The notes beneath the pieces are model-generated. The model worked only from the letters and a program-made list of their open reading frames with translations. It made no database searches and was not told the origin of the DNA. A stretch of DNA of 6,197 nt from an uncultured Mycoplasmatota bacterium (GTDB lineage Bacteria > Bacillota_I > Bacilli_A > RF39 > UBA660): the NCBI GenBank assembly GCA_946407055.1, contig CAMJMP010000052.1:1-6197 (forward strand). Reading direction: 5' to 3'. Position 1 is the stretch's first letter. Each line of letters begins with the position of its first letter. The position numbers were made by a program, and so were the translations under genes. Below are positions 1 to 6,046 of this stretch, piece by piece.

Positions 1-2172
1 GGGAATTGTTGCACTCAATTGGAAATCAGCATATCCATTTAATTCGTCTAATGCAACATTAAAATTTGGATTTAATCTAACAGTGATGTTTTCTTCTTCA
101 ACATTAAAGGTTGTCTTTTGTGCTCCTGTTTTTGCATCTAACGTTCTTATTTCATTAGAGGTATTAATTCCAGTTATATAGAATCCTTCACCATAAGATG
201 TATAATATGCCTTTTGACTTAAACCGGTGCCGTCTGCATTTAATTCTGCTTGGTGAAAATCTGTATGTGCATATTCATATACTTTAGTTCTTTCCTCATC
301 AGCATATGCTCTAATCTCTCTTCGAACTATTCCTGTTTTCCCTATGACTGATACATCATTTTTAGGTGTAAGATAAATAGTACTGCTTGATACTACTTTG
401 TTTCCTCGCCATTCCGGTATTTTAAACTTGATTGCTGAAATGATACCATGTTCTTCTGCTTCTGATCTAGTTGAGTACCAGTCAAAATCTTCAAAAGTAC
501 TTTGATTTACTAATTCATTTGTTGCTGTTCCATTAATTGGATCGTTTTTATAAATACCATAAAACAATTCACCATCAGAATTAGGAGGAGCTGATTCAAT
601 ACCATTCGAATAAAAACTTTTACTAGGTGTTCCATATAATAAAACACTTTCACTATTCCATATAATTAATTTATCCAATCCCCCAAGGAAAGGTCCTTCT
701 GAACTCGTTATATCTTCGCTGTAATATCTTCTAGTTCCAATTGAAATTGATTTCATATCTTGATAATCTTTTTTATAAATAGAAGATGAACTACTATTAT
801 AGTACAAATGAGAACTTGCATCAAAGTTACCACTAAAAGTGCCATTTATATAATTTTGAAAATAGAAATTCATACTATTACGATCATTGATTGTAGTAGT
901 TTCACCATTTTCATCCTCAAATTCTAAACTGTTAATTGCTAATCCTATCATATAATCATATTCTTTACCTTCTTCTGGTTCGTAATATGGTACAAATAGC
1001 TCATAACCATTAGAAACGAGAGTATACATATAATTACCATAGAAATAGAAACCGTCGTTTTCAAAAGATATGGTATTATCATTTAATTCTGCTGATAATA
1101 TGCCCGAATCGTAAGAAAAACAACGATGGAATTCAAGGGTAACATTACAATATCCGCCTTTTGCATACCAACCACCTGTATGAGTACTATTATCATTCTC
1201 AGTTGGCCAGAATCCAGGTGTTGTCTCATCCGCTCTTCCATAAGAATATAATAATATTTCTTTTGAAATCTCATCTAGAGGAACGTCAATATATGTATCA
1301 CTATCTTTTTCTTTATATTTATAAGTAACTTTAATATTTGAAGATAATTTGTTAGATGGTGTTATCTTTCCAACTCCAGGTGAAGTACTTATTTTTGTAA
1401 AGAAATTGATAAATTGTCCTTTCTCATTATTTATATAACCTACGTTATTTACTTTTCCGGCTTTAAAATCTACATCAGCAGTCACTGCTCCTCCGGTTGT
1501 AATTAAATTATTGTTATCATTAGCTATGATACTATCATTTTCGGACATTTCATTATCTGGTTTGTTACCTTCCATCCAAACCTCAAATACTGGTAACATC
1601 TCAGGAGTTAATTCTTTAGTAAAGTTTGTAATATATATAGAAATAGTTAATTGTTGGTTGCCACCAACTGCATATCTATCGGCAGGAATATAATATGATG
1701 CATATATTTCTGTTCCTGAGTTGCTAATAGAAAAGTCATTCATCCATGCTTCTCTGCCCAAAATCATATATGGTTGATGATTTGAATCATTAGGAATCGT
1801 TGCTTTTACTTTAATTACTCCACCACTTAATGAATCTGTTTGGTTAGTTGTACTTTCACTTCTATCTATTCCAACTTCTAATGTATAGAATACTTTGTCG
1901 TTCGTTCTTACATACTCATCTGTTTCTGATGAATCGTGTCCTTCTAAATCTGATACACTATCAAATGGAGCGGTTCCTGTCTTCCTTTCTACAATTCTTG
2001 CATAGCTGATTTTCATCTTGTCGTAGTTATCTGGTTGAATTGCTCCAGCTAGTAATTGTTTATACTTAATATTTTTATATACTGTTCTTCCATCTTTTAC
2101 TGGTACCAAGAAGATAAATGCTGGTACTAATAGAACTATTAAAGCTATTATAAGTAATATTTTTTTCTTCAT
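1..2172 (-). CDS. Large secreted or membrane-anchored surface protein, N-terminal 724 codons (C-terminus beyond window)
   Basis: I translated this frame by hand from the ATG at 2172: it stays open for exactly 724 codons to the window edge with no stop or frameshift. The start is backed by AGGTGAT five bases upstream. Residues 1-4 are MKKK, followed by a hydrophobic stretch at about 5-23 and then a charged segment. This is a signal peptide or an uncleaved N-terminal anchor, with no clear AxA cleavage site. The rest is hydrophilic, rich in Asn, Ser, Thr, Tyr, Asp and Glu, with alternating beta-like segments and only two cysteines (C342, C351), as in Gram-positive surface proteins. Residues 65-99 carry a TGTAPFD...DSS...VRTNDKVFYTLE pattern that I associate from memory with large surface proteins of uncultured Bacillota; this needs a search. 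No enzymatic motif is visible. Any cell-wall sorting signal would lie outside the window. Adhesin or stalk-like roles are possible but unproven. Confidence 0.8.
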   Translation of the reverse strand, partial: MKKKILLIIALIVLLVPAFIFLVPVKDGRTVYKNIKYKQLLAGAIQPDNYDKMKISYARIVERKTGTAPFDSVSDLEGHDSSETDEYVRTNDKVFYTLEVGIDRSESTTNQTDSLSGGVIKVKATIPNDSNHQPYMILGREAWMNDFSISNSGTEIYASYYIPADRYAVGGNQQLTISIYITNFTKELTPEMLPVFEVWMEGNKPDNEMSENDSIIANDNNNLITTGGAVTADVDFKAGKVNNVGYINNEKGQFINFFTKISTSPGVGKITPSNKLSSNIKVTYKYKEKDSDTYIDVPLDEISKEILLYSYGRADETTPGFWPTENDNSTHTGGWYAKGGYCNVTLEFHRCFSYDSGILSAELNDNTISFENDGFYFYGNYMYTLVSNGYELFVPYYEPEEGKEYDYMIGLAINSLEFEDENGETTTINDRNSMNFYFQNYINGTFSGNFDASSHLYYNSSSSSIYKKDYQDMKSISIGTRRYYSEDITSSEGPFLGGLDKLIIWNSESVLLYGTPSKSFYSNGIESAPPNSDGELFYGIYKNDPINGTATNELVNQSTFEDFDWYSTRSEAEEHGIISAIKFKIPEWRGNKVVSSSTIYLTPKNDVSVIGKTGIVRREIRAYADEERTKVYEYAHTDFHQAELNADGTGLSQKAYYTSYGEGFYITGINTSNEIRTLDAKTGAQKTTFNVEEENITVRLNPNFNVALDELNGYADFQLSATIP

Positions 2173-2175
2173 ATT

Positions 2176-2182
2176 ATCACCT
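2176..2182 (-). promoter_or_regulatory. Ribosome binding site of the large surface protein gene
   Basis: AGGTGAT lies five bases before the ATG at 2172 and sets that start. The 16 bases from here into the second codon (2168-2183) are identical to those at the start of the DUF3592-like gene (5986-6001). Confidence 0.7.
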
Positions 2183-2196
2183 ACTATATCATTATT

Positions 2197-2205
2197 ATTT
2201 TATCA
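2197..2205 (-). promoter_or_regulatory. Extended -10 promoter of the large surface protein gene
   Basis: TGATAAAAT reads as an extended -10 element (TG, one base, TAAAAT). It sits between the gpmI terminator and the ATG at 2172 and predicts a leader of about 18 bases. There is no convincing -35 box at 16-18 bases upstream. The 11-mer TATGATAAAAT also occurs in front of gpmI, which supports it as a real promoter element of this genome. Confidence 0.5.
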
Positions 2206-2223
2206 TATTAAGGTATAGTAATA

Positions 2224-2252
2224 CATAAAAAAAGAAGCATTTTTGCTTCTTT
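2224..2252 (-). terminator. Rho-independent terminator of gpmI
   Basis: A perfect 9-bp stem (2231-2239 with 2244-2252) closes on a four-base loop. On the minus strand it ends in a run of T residues. It begins inside the gpmI stop codon (2251-2253), so termination follows directly on the end of translation. The inverted repeat is also followed by T-rich sequence on the plus strand, but no plus-strand gene would use it. Confidence 0.85.
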
Positions 2253-3768
2253 ATTTTATTAAACATTCACCAGTCATTTCTTCTGGGATTGGTAAGTCTA
2301 ATAACTTTAACATTGTAGGTGCAATATCAGCTAACTTACCATTTTTTAATTCTATACCTTCTTTAGTAATTATACATGGTACTGGATTAGTTGTATGGCT
2401 TGTTACTGGTTTATGTTCTTCATCCCACATCATGTCACAGTTTCCATGGTCAGCAATGATAATTAAGATACCACCTAATTCCATTATTTTAGAATATACT
2501 TTATCTAAGCATTTATCCATGTCTTCTACGGCTTGAACTGCTGCTTCATAAACACCAGTGTGACCTACCATGTCACCATTAGCAAAGTTCATTATTGTAA
2601 CATCGAAGTTACCTACTTCTTTTAAGAAATTATCTGTTACTTCATAAACTGACATTTCTGGTTTTAAATCATAAGTAGCAACTTTAGGAGAAGGAATAAG
2701 AACCTTCTTCATATCATCATATTCTACTTCTTTACCACCATCAAAGAAGAATGTTACATGTGGATATTTTTCTGTTTCAGCAATTCTTAATTGTGATAAA
2801 CCATTTTCATGTAAGTAATCTACTAAGATATTCTTTAAATCTAAATCATTAAAAGCATGTGGTGATTTAACTGTTTCAGTAACTGGATACATAGTCATTG
2901 TAGCTAAGTTATTGAAGTGTTTTACAACAAGCCCCTTTTCATTAGCTTGTGGTTCATATTCAGATGGATTAGATAATAAAGTAAACATTTCTCTTAATCT
3001 ATCTTTTCTAAAGTTAAATGCCATAATTGCATCATTATCTTGTAATGGGCATTTATTAATAATACCTGGTATAACGAATTCATCAAATACACCATTATCA
3101 TAGTTTTCTTTAATTAAATCTTGGTATGAAGCATATTCTTTAGCTTCACCATAAACGATAGCGTCATAGCTCTTCTTTAAACGATCAAAGTTATTATCTC
3201 TATCCATACCATAATATCTACCAGAAATAGTAGCTATCTTACCGATGCCTACTTCATCTAGTTTAGCTTGTAGCTCGTCTAAATAAGTTAAAGCACTCTT
3301 TTCATAAGTATCTCTACCATCTAAGCAAATATCAAAATAAACATTTTTAACATCTTTTTCTTTTAAAATATCAATTATTGCTAATAAGTGATTAATGTGT
3401 GAGTGAACACCACCATCACTTAATAAACCAAAGATATGTAAGTTGGAATTATTCTCTTTAACATGATTAATAATTTTATTTAATTCTACATTATCTTTTA
3501 ATTCATTTGATTCAATAGATGCTGTAATGTTTTCTAATGGTTGCATAGCAACACGACCAGCACCTAGATTCATATGGCCAACTTCACTTGTTCCCATTTG
3601 GCCTTCTGGTAAACCTACTGCTTTACCACTGGCTTGTAAAATTGAATGTGGATATTTATTAAATAACATATCTAATGTTGGATGATTAGCATTTTTAAAT
3701 GCATTACCATCACTAGATTCTCTTATTCCACAGCCATCTAATATACATAATACTAAAGGTTTAGTCAT
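2251..3768 (-). CDS. gpmI: 2,3-bisphosphoglycerate-independent phosphoglycerate mutase
   Basis: This cytosolic glycolytic and gluconeogenic enzyme interconverts 3-phosphoglycerate and 2-phosphoglycerate through a phosphoserine intermediate; family members need Mn2+. The protein is 505 residues, normal for the family, and belongs to the alkaline phosphatase superfamily. Visible motifs are ILDG with metal ligand D11, the catalytic serine S61 in MGTSEVGH, H122 in SDGGVHSH, DGRD at 150-153, SGRYYGMDRD at 182-191, K334 in ETEKYPH, D399 and H403 in NGDMVGHTG, D440-H441 in ADHGN, and H458 in TSHTTNPVP. Expected metal and catalytic residues are all present. Deviations from the usual motifs are Cys for Trp at 13, Thr for Asn at 60, and Lys for Pro at 255. 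I chose the ATG at 3768, which has AGAAGAG five bases upstream. An upstream in-frame TTG at 3792 would lie ahead of the predicted transcript start. The gene appears monocistronic, with its own promoter and terminator. Confidence 0.98.
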   Translation of the reverse strand: MTKPLVLCILDGCGIRESSDGNAFKNANHPTLDMLFNKYPHSILQASGKAVGLPEGQMGTSEVGHMNLGAGRVAMQPLENITASIESNELKDNVELNKIINHVKENNSNLHIFGLLSDGGVHSHINHLLAIIDILKEKDVKNVYFDICLDGRDTYEKSALTYLDELQAKLDEVGIGKIATISGRYYGMDRDNNFDRLKKSYDAIVYGEAKEYASYQDLIKENYDNGVFDEFVIPGIINKCPLQDNDAIMAFNFRKDRLREMFTLLSNPSEYEPQANEKGLVVKHFNNLATMTMYPVTETVKSPHAFNDLDLKNILVDYLHENGLSQLRIAETEKYPHVTFFFDGGKEVEYDDMKKVLIPSPKVATYDLKPEMSVYEVTDNFLKEVGNFDVTIMNFANGDMVGHTGVYEAAVQAVEDMDKCLDKVYSKIMELGGILIIIADHGNCDMMWDEEHKPVTSHTTNPVPCIITKEGIELKNGKLADIAPTMLKLLDLPIPEEMTGECLIK

Positions 3769-3773
3769 TTTAT

Positions 3774-3780
3774 CTCTTCT
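3774..3780 (-). promoter_or_regulatory. Ribosome binding site deciding the gpmI start
   Basis: AGAAGAG stands five bases before the ATG at 3768. It supports that start over the in-frame TTG eight codons upstream (3792), which has no purine-rich site at suitable spacing and lies before the predicted transcription start near 3787. Confidence 0.7.
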
Positions 3781-3793
3781 TTCTACGTACAAT

Positions 3794-3822
3794 ATTTTAT
3801 CATAAAAAGAATTAGATGTTAT
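3794..3822 (-). promoter_or_regulatory. Promoter of gpmI (extended -10)
   Basis: An extended -10 TGATAAAAT lies at 3802-3794. Seventeen bases upstream of its TAAAAT hexamer is ATAACA (3822-3817), a four-of-six match to TTGACA. The -35 candidate lies in the last codons of the preceding GTPase gene and inside its terminator hairpin, so the two elements overlap physically. The predicted start near 3787 gives a leader of about 19 bases. Confidence 0.55.
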
Positions 3823-3833
3823 CTAATTCTTTT
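3803..3833 (-). terminator. Rho-independent terminator of the CobW-family gene, overlapping its 3' end
   Basis: A perfect 13-bp stem (3805-3817 with 3821-3833) has a three-base loop at 3818-3820, and the minus-strand 3' arm ends in a T run. The hairpin covers the last codons and the stop codon (3812-3814) of the GTPase gene, so the C-terminal residues are encoded by terminator sequence. Confidence 0.8.
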
Positions 3834-4990
3834 GATATTTCTTCTTTATCGATACCTTTACCGATGAATACTAATTTAACCATACGATCACCATAGAATT
3901 CATCCCAATCTTTTTTGATATCTGGGTTTTCTTCTAGAACTTGTTCTTGTACTTCTAAAGGTGCAGTGATTAACCATGGACCTGCTTCAGTTAAGTCTTT
4001 TAAAGTTCCTGCTTGTTCAAACATGTAAGACATATCTTTATCATCTTTGAAATAAGTTAAACCTTTAACTCTAATGATTTTCTTTGGCCAAGGTTTAGCA
4101 ATATAGTCATAGAACTTTTGTCTATCCATTGGTTCACGTCTTGAATAAACAAATGTGTTAATACCATATTCTTCTACTTCACCTTCATCGTGATGATGGT
4201 GGTGATGTTCATGTTCGTGATGATCATGATGTTCTTCATGTTCGTCTTCATCGTCATCATCATCTTTCTCTAATTCAGCATACCAACCTGATGATGTTGC
4301 TGCTTTATCAAAATCGAATTTATGAGTTTCTAGAATATCTTTTAGTTCTACTTTAGCATAGTTAGTTTCAATTATTGAAGCATTAGGTTGTAGAGCTTTA
4401 ATAACATCTTTAACTCCTGCTAATTCTTCTTTAGTTACTTCATCTACTTTATTTAAGATAATTGTGTCACAGAATTCTATTTGTTGAATGATTAAGTTTT
4501 CAATATCTTCTTCATCAATCTTTTCGTTTAGTAAATCGCCACCAGCATTAAATTCATCTGACATACGTTTAGCATCAACAACAGATACAATAGAATCTAG
4601 ATAACATAATCTTGGCATTTTATATTGTTTTAAAGCATCTTCTAAAGCACAAATAGTTTGAGCAATAGGAATTGGTTCACAAATACCACTAGCTTCTATA
4701 ATAATATAATCAAATTTATTAGAATTAATTAAATCTTGTAATTGTTGTAATAAATCTGTTTTTAAAGTACAACAAATACAACCATTTTGAAGAGGTACTA
4801 ATGAATCATCTTGGCTATTAACAATACCACCTTTTTGAATTAAGTTAGCATCAATATTTACTTCACCAATATCATTAACTATTACTGCTATTTTATAACC
4901 TTCTTGATTATTTAAAACATAGTTTAGTAAAGTAGTTTTACCACTTCCTAAATAACCAGTTAATACTGTTACAGGTATATCTTTATACAT
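3812..4990 (-). CDS. CobW/COG0523-family GTP-binding metallochaperone with His-rich metal-binding tract
   Basis: This is a G3E-family P-loop GTPase, cytosolic, of the group that delivers metal (often zinc) to client proteins. Numbered from the ATG at 4990, the protein has 392 residues. It shows Walker A GYLGSGKTT (12-20), NDIGEVNID (39-47), the metal-binding GCICC motif (70-74), a Walker B region ending IIIEASGICEP (96-105), and NKVD base-specificity (180-183). An acidic then histidine-rich tract spans about 243-269, with 12 histidines. The CobW C-terminal domain follows from about 275 (YGINTFVYSRREP) and ends with LVFIGKGID. I prefer the ATG at 4990 to the one at 4999, because the AAAAGGG ribosome site directly abuts the latter. 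The family also includes cobalt and nitrile-hydratase chaperones; zinc is the likeliest cargo by resemblance to YciC-type proteins. I see no clear Zur-type operator and no metalloenzyme or transporter gene alongside, so substrate is unproven. Confidence 0.93.
   Translation of the reverse strand: MYKDIPVTVLTGYLGSGKTTLLNYVLNNQEGYKIAVIVNDIGEVNIDANLIQKGGIVNSQDDSLVPLQNGCICCTLKTDLLQQLQDLINSNKFDYIIIEASGICEPIPIAQTICALEDALKQYKMPRLCYLDSIVSVVDAKRMSDEFNAGGDLLNEKIDEEDIENLIIQQIEFCDTIILNKVDEVTKEELAGVKDVIKALQPNASIIETNYAKVELKDILETHKFDFDKAATSSGWYAELEKDDDDDEDEHEEHHDHHEHEHHHHHHDEGEVEEYGINTFVYSRREPMDRQKFYDYIAKPWPKKIIRVKGLTYFKDDKDMSYMFEQAGTLKDLTEAGPWLITAPLEVQEQVLEENPDIKKDWDEFYGDRMVKLVFIGKGIDKEEISKELDNI
4190..4264 (-). 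repeat. Low-complexity Asp/Glu/His-coding tract inside the CobW-family gene
   Basis: A run of GAT/GAA then CAT/CAC codons encodes about 25 residues: an Asp/Glu block followed by a stretch with 12 His, including six in a row. It sits between the GTPase domain and the CobW C-terminal domain, the usual place for metal-buffering loops in this family. The repetitive trinucleotide sequence could vary in length between strains. Confidence 0.85.
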
Positions 4991-4999
4991 ATTATTCAT

Positions 5000-5006
5000 C
5001 CCTTTT
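5000..5006 (-). promoter_or_regulatory. Ribosome binding site deciding the CobW-family start
   Basis: AAAAGGG directly touches the ATG at 4999 (zero spacing) but lies nine bases before the in-frame ATG at 4990. This favours 4990 and shortens the protein by three residues to MYKDIPVTVLTG, a typical family N-terminus. Confidence 0.65.
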
Positions 5007-5014
5007 CAGTAAAC

Positions 5015-5043
5015 ATTATAGTATTTATTTTTAGTTTTGTATA
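5015..5043 (-). promoter_or_regulatory. Sigma-70-type promoter of the CobW-family gene
   Basis: A consensus -10 TATAAT (5020-5015) lies exactly 17 bases downstream of TATACA (5043-5038), which matches four of six bases of TTGACA. The predicted leader is about 18 bases to the ATG at 4990. The -35 begins right after the T tract of the preceding terminator. No palindromic operator is evident. Confidence 0.7.
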
Positions 5044-5044
5044 T

Positions 5045-5071
5045 AAAAAATAGAACATATAGTTCTATTTT
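5045..5071 (-). terminator. Rho-independent terminator of the membrane-protein operon
   Basis: A 10-bp stem (5047-5056 with 5062-5071) has a five-base loop (5057-5061) and T-rich minus-strand sequence after it. The TAG stop codon (5065-5067) is within the 5' arm as transcribed. Confidence 0.8.
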
Positions 5072-5568
5072 ATTGGTTCTGTACTTACGTAGATATATTT
5101 ATCATTTTCTTTTTTAAAAGAATACTTATAAAGTTTACCATATTTCTTAAATGAAGAATCTGTTGGATAAGCATTATCATCTTCTTCTACTTGCTCACTA
5201 ACATAACTATTAATGCTATTTAACCATTTATTTTCTTTATTATTATAAATTAGTACATAATCATAAATATAATAATTTGTACCATCAGTTTCGGTTTTAG
5301 ATTCTAATGTATATGTTAATAAATAATCGATACAGAAATCTTCAAATTCAGTAGTTGTATCTTTTGTACCTTTATAGATTTCTGGACGATAACCATTACA
5401 CCCTGCTGGTAGTAAACTTCTTAATTCAGTGTTTGTTTCTTTAGATATTTCTTTATATTCTATCTTGTTCTCTTCTTCTTTATTCTTTTTATTTTTATCT
5501 TGATTAATAAAGATAATACTACAGATAAGAAGAGCTATTAAGAATGAATAGATTAATAGTTTTTTCAT
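5065..5568 (-). CDS. Membrane-anchored extracytoplasmic hypothetical protein
   Basis: I do not recognise this 167-residue protein. Residues 1-3 are MKK, followed by a hydrophobic helix at about 4-21 and then a strongly charged Lys/Glu linker (24-45), so the remainder should face outward from a single N-terminal anchor or signal peptide. C16 lies inside the helix, but its context (ALLIC) is not a convincing lipobox. The exported part holds two cysteines (C57 in PAGCNGY, C79 in EDFCIDY) and a Tyr-rich C-terminal half that looks like beta strands (YYIYDYVLIYNN, KYGKLYKYSF). The ATG overlaps the stop of the upstream DUF3592-like gene (TAATG), with AAGGA inside that gene as ribosome site, so the two are translationally coupled. 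The protein therefore probably works with, or in the same envelope process as, its partner. A terminator overlaps its end. No enzymatic motif is visible. Confidence 0.85.
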   Translation of the reverse strand: MKKLLIYSFLIALLICSIIFINQDKNKKNKEEENKIEYKEISKETNTELRSLLPAGCNGYRPEIYKGTKDTTTEFEDFCIDYLLTYTLESKTETDGTNYYIYDYVLIYNNKENKWLNSINSYVSEQVEEDDNAYPTDSSFKKYGKLYKYSFKKENDKYIYVSTEPIK

Positions 5569-5990
5569 TATTCTTTTCCTTCTTTAAATAAGTTAATAAT
5601 ACCTACACCTATTAGTATTATTCCTATAACGATAAATATGTATAAAAACCAACTGCTTGATTTTTCAAATTCAGTCATACATTTATCTGGATTCTTAGTA
5701 TCATAGAACACTTTATTCTTTTTAGTGTTAACACTTGATGCTCCAGCATCATTTGATTTACATTGATAAGTTACACCATCTACTTCATAAGTATAGATTG
5801 GATGGCAGATAGTTTTATTGCCATCAGTATCCATTTCTTCTTGGCAATTTTCATTTATTTCAGTTGCTTTAGTTATACCATCTAAATCTTTTAATTTATT
5901 GTTGGTACGAATTATTAAGAATGCTCCTGCTCCTGCAAACAAAAGACCAACAATAATTATTAATAAACCATTTTTTAGTTTTGCTTTCAT
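5568..5990 (-). CDS. DUF3592-like two-helix membrane protein
   Basis: The 140-residue protein has a first hydrophobic helix at about 8-28, an extracytoplasmic loop of roughly 85 residues, a second helix at about 113-135 and a short charged tail. The loop contains YTYEVDGVTYQC (66-77) and KVFYDTKNPDKC (93-104), resembling the Y-x-Y-x-VDG...Y and VYYDPxNP signatures of DUF3592; this assignment is from pattern memory. DUF3592 proteins have no established biochemical role. Four cysteines (C49, C62, C77, C104) all lie in the exported loop and could form two disulfides. The ATG at 5990 follows AGGTGAT by three bases and an extended -10 promoter. The gene is first in a two-gene operon and overlaps the next gene by one base. 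Confidence 0.85.
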   Translation of the reverse strand: MKAKLKNGLLIIIVGLLFAGAGAFLIIRTNNKLKDLDGITKATEINENCQEEMDTDGNKTICHPIYTYEVDGVTYQCKSNDAGASSVNTKKNKVFYDTKNPDKCMTEFEKSSSWFLYIFIVIGIILIGVGIINLFKEGKE

Positions 5991-5993
5991 ATT

Positions 5994-6000
5994 ATCACCT
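5994..6000 (-). promoter_or_regulatory. Ribosome binding site of the DUF3592-like gene
   Basis: AGGTGAT stands just before the ATG at 5990. Given the upstream -10 box, transcription should start near 6000, so the ribosome site would lie at the very 5' end of the message. It matches the site in front of the large surface protein gene base for base. Confidence 0.65.
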
Positions 6001-6006
6001 ATATTT

Positions 6007-6015
6007 ATTATACCA
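6007..6015 (-). promoter_or_regulatory. Extended -10 promoter of the two-gene membrane-protein operon
   Basis: TGGTATAAT is a perfect extended -10 (TG, one base, TATAAT), immediately downstream of the preceding terminator. No good -35 hexamer lies 16-18 bases upstream, as is tolerated for extended -10 promoters. The leader is only about 10 bases. Confidence 0.7.
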
Positions 6016-6046
6016 TTAAAAAAAGAAATAAACTTATTTCTTTTTT
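6016..6046 (-). terminator. Rho-independent terminator of the Pro-rich protein gene
   Basis: A 12-bp, nearly all A/T stem (6019-6030 with 6035-6046) carries a single G-C pair. As transcribed, its 3' arm is itself a T-rich run. It overlaps the TAA stop codon (6045-6047). The low GC makes it the weakest of the four hairpins in the window. Confidence 0.65.

Noticed and set aside
1083..1274. 63-codon minus-strand open frame
   Set aside because: It lies wholly within the large surface protein gene in another frame, with no ribosome site or recognisable protein.
1511..1693. 60-codon plus-strand open frame
   Set aside because: Antisense to the surface protein coding frame; its hydrophobic composition follows from the complement of AT-rich codons.
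2243..2536. 97-codon plus-strand open frame
   Set aside because: Antisense to the conserved 3' part of gpmI and starts inside the terminator hairpin; a shadow of gpmI.
2912..3103. 63-codon plus-strand open frame
   Set aside because: Antisense to gpmI, with no independent support.
3769..3792. N-terminal extension of GpmI from a TTG at 3792
   Set aside because: The extension lies before the predicted transcription start, has no ribosome site and adds residues beyond the conserved N-terminus; the ATG at 3768 fits better.
4991..4999. CobW-family start at the ATG at 4999
   Set aside because: The ribosome site abuts this ATG with no spacer, while the ATG at 4990 has good spacing and gives the usual family N-terminus. 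The difference is only three residues, so some doubt remains.
5000..5064. Zur operator or riboswitch upstream of the CobW-family gene
   Set aside because: The only inverted repeat is the preceding gene's terminator. The leader is too short for a riboswitch and no palindromic operator is visible.
5065..5568. Lipoprotein assignment for the second operon gene
   Set aside because: C16 is inside the hydrophobic segment but is preceded by LLI rather than a lipobox with small residues at -1 and -2.
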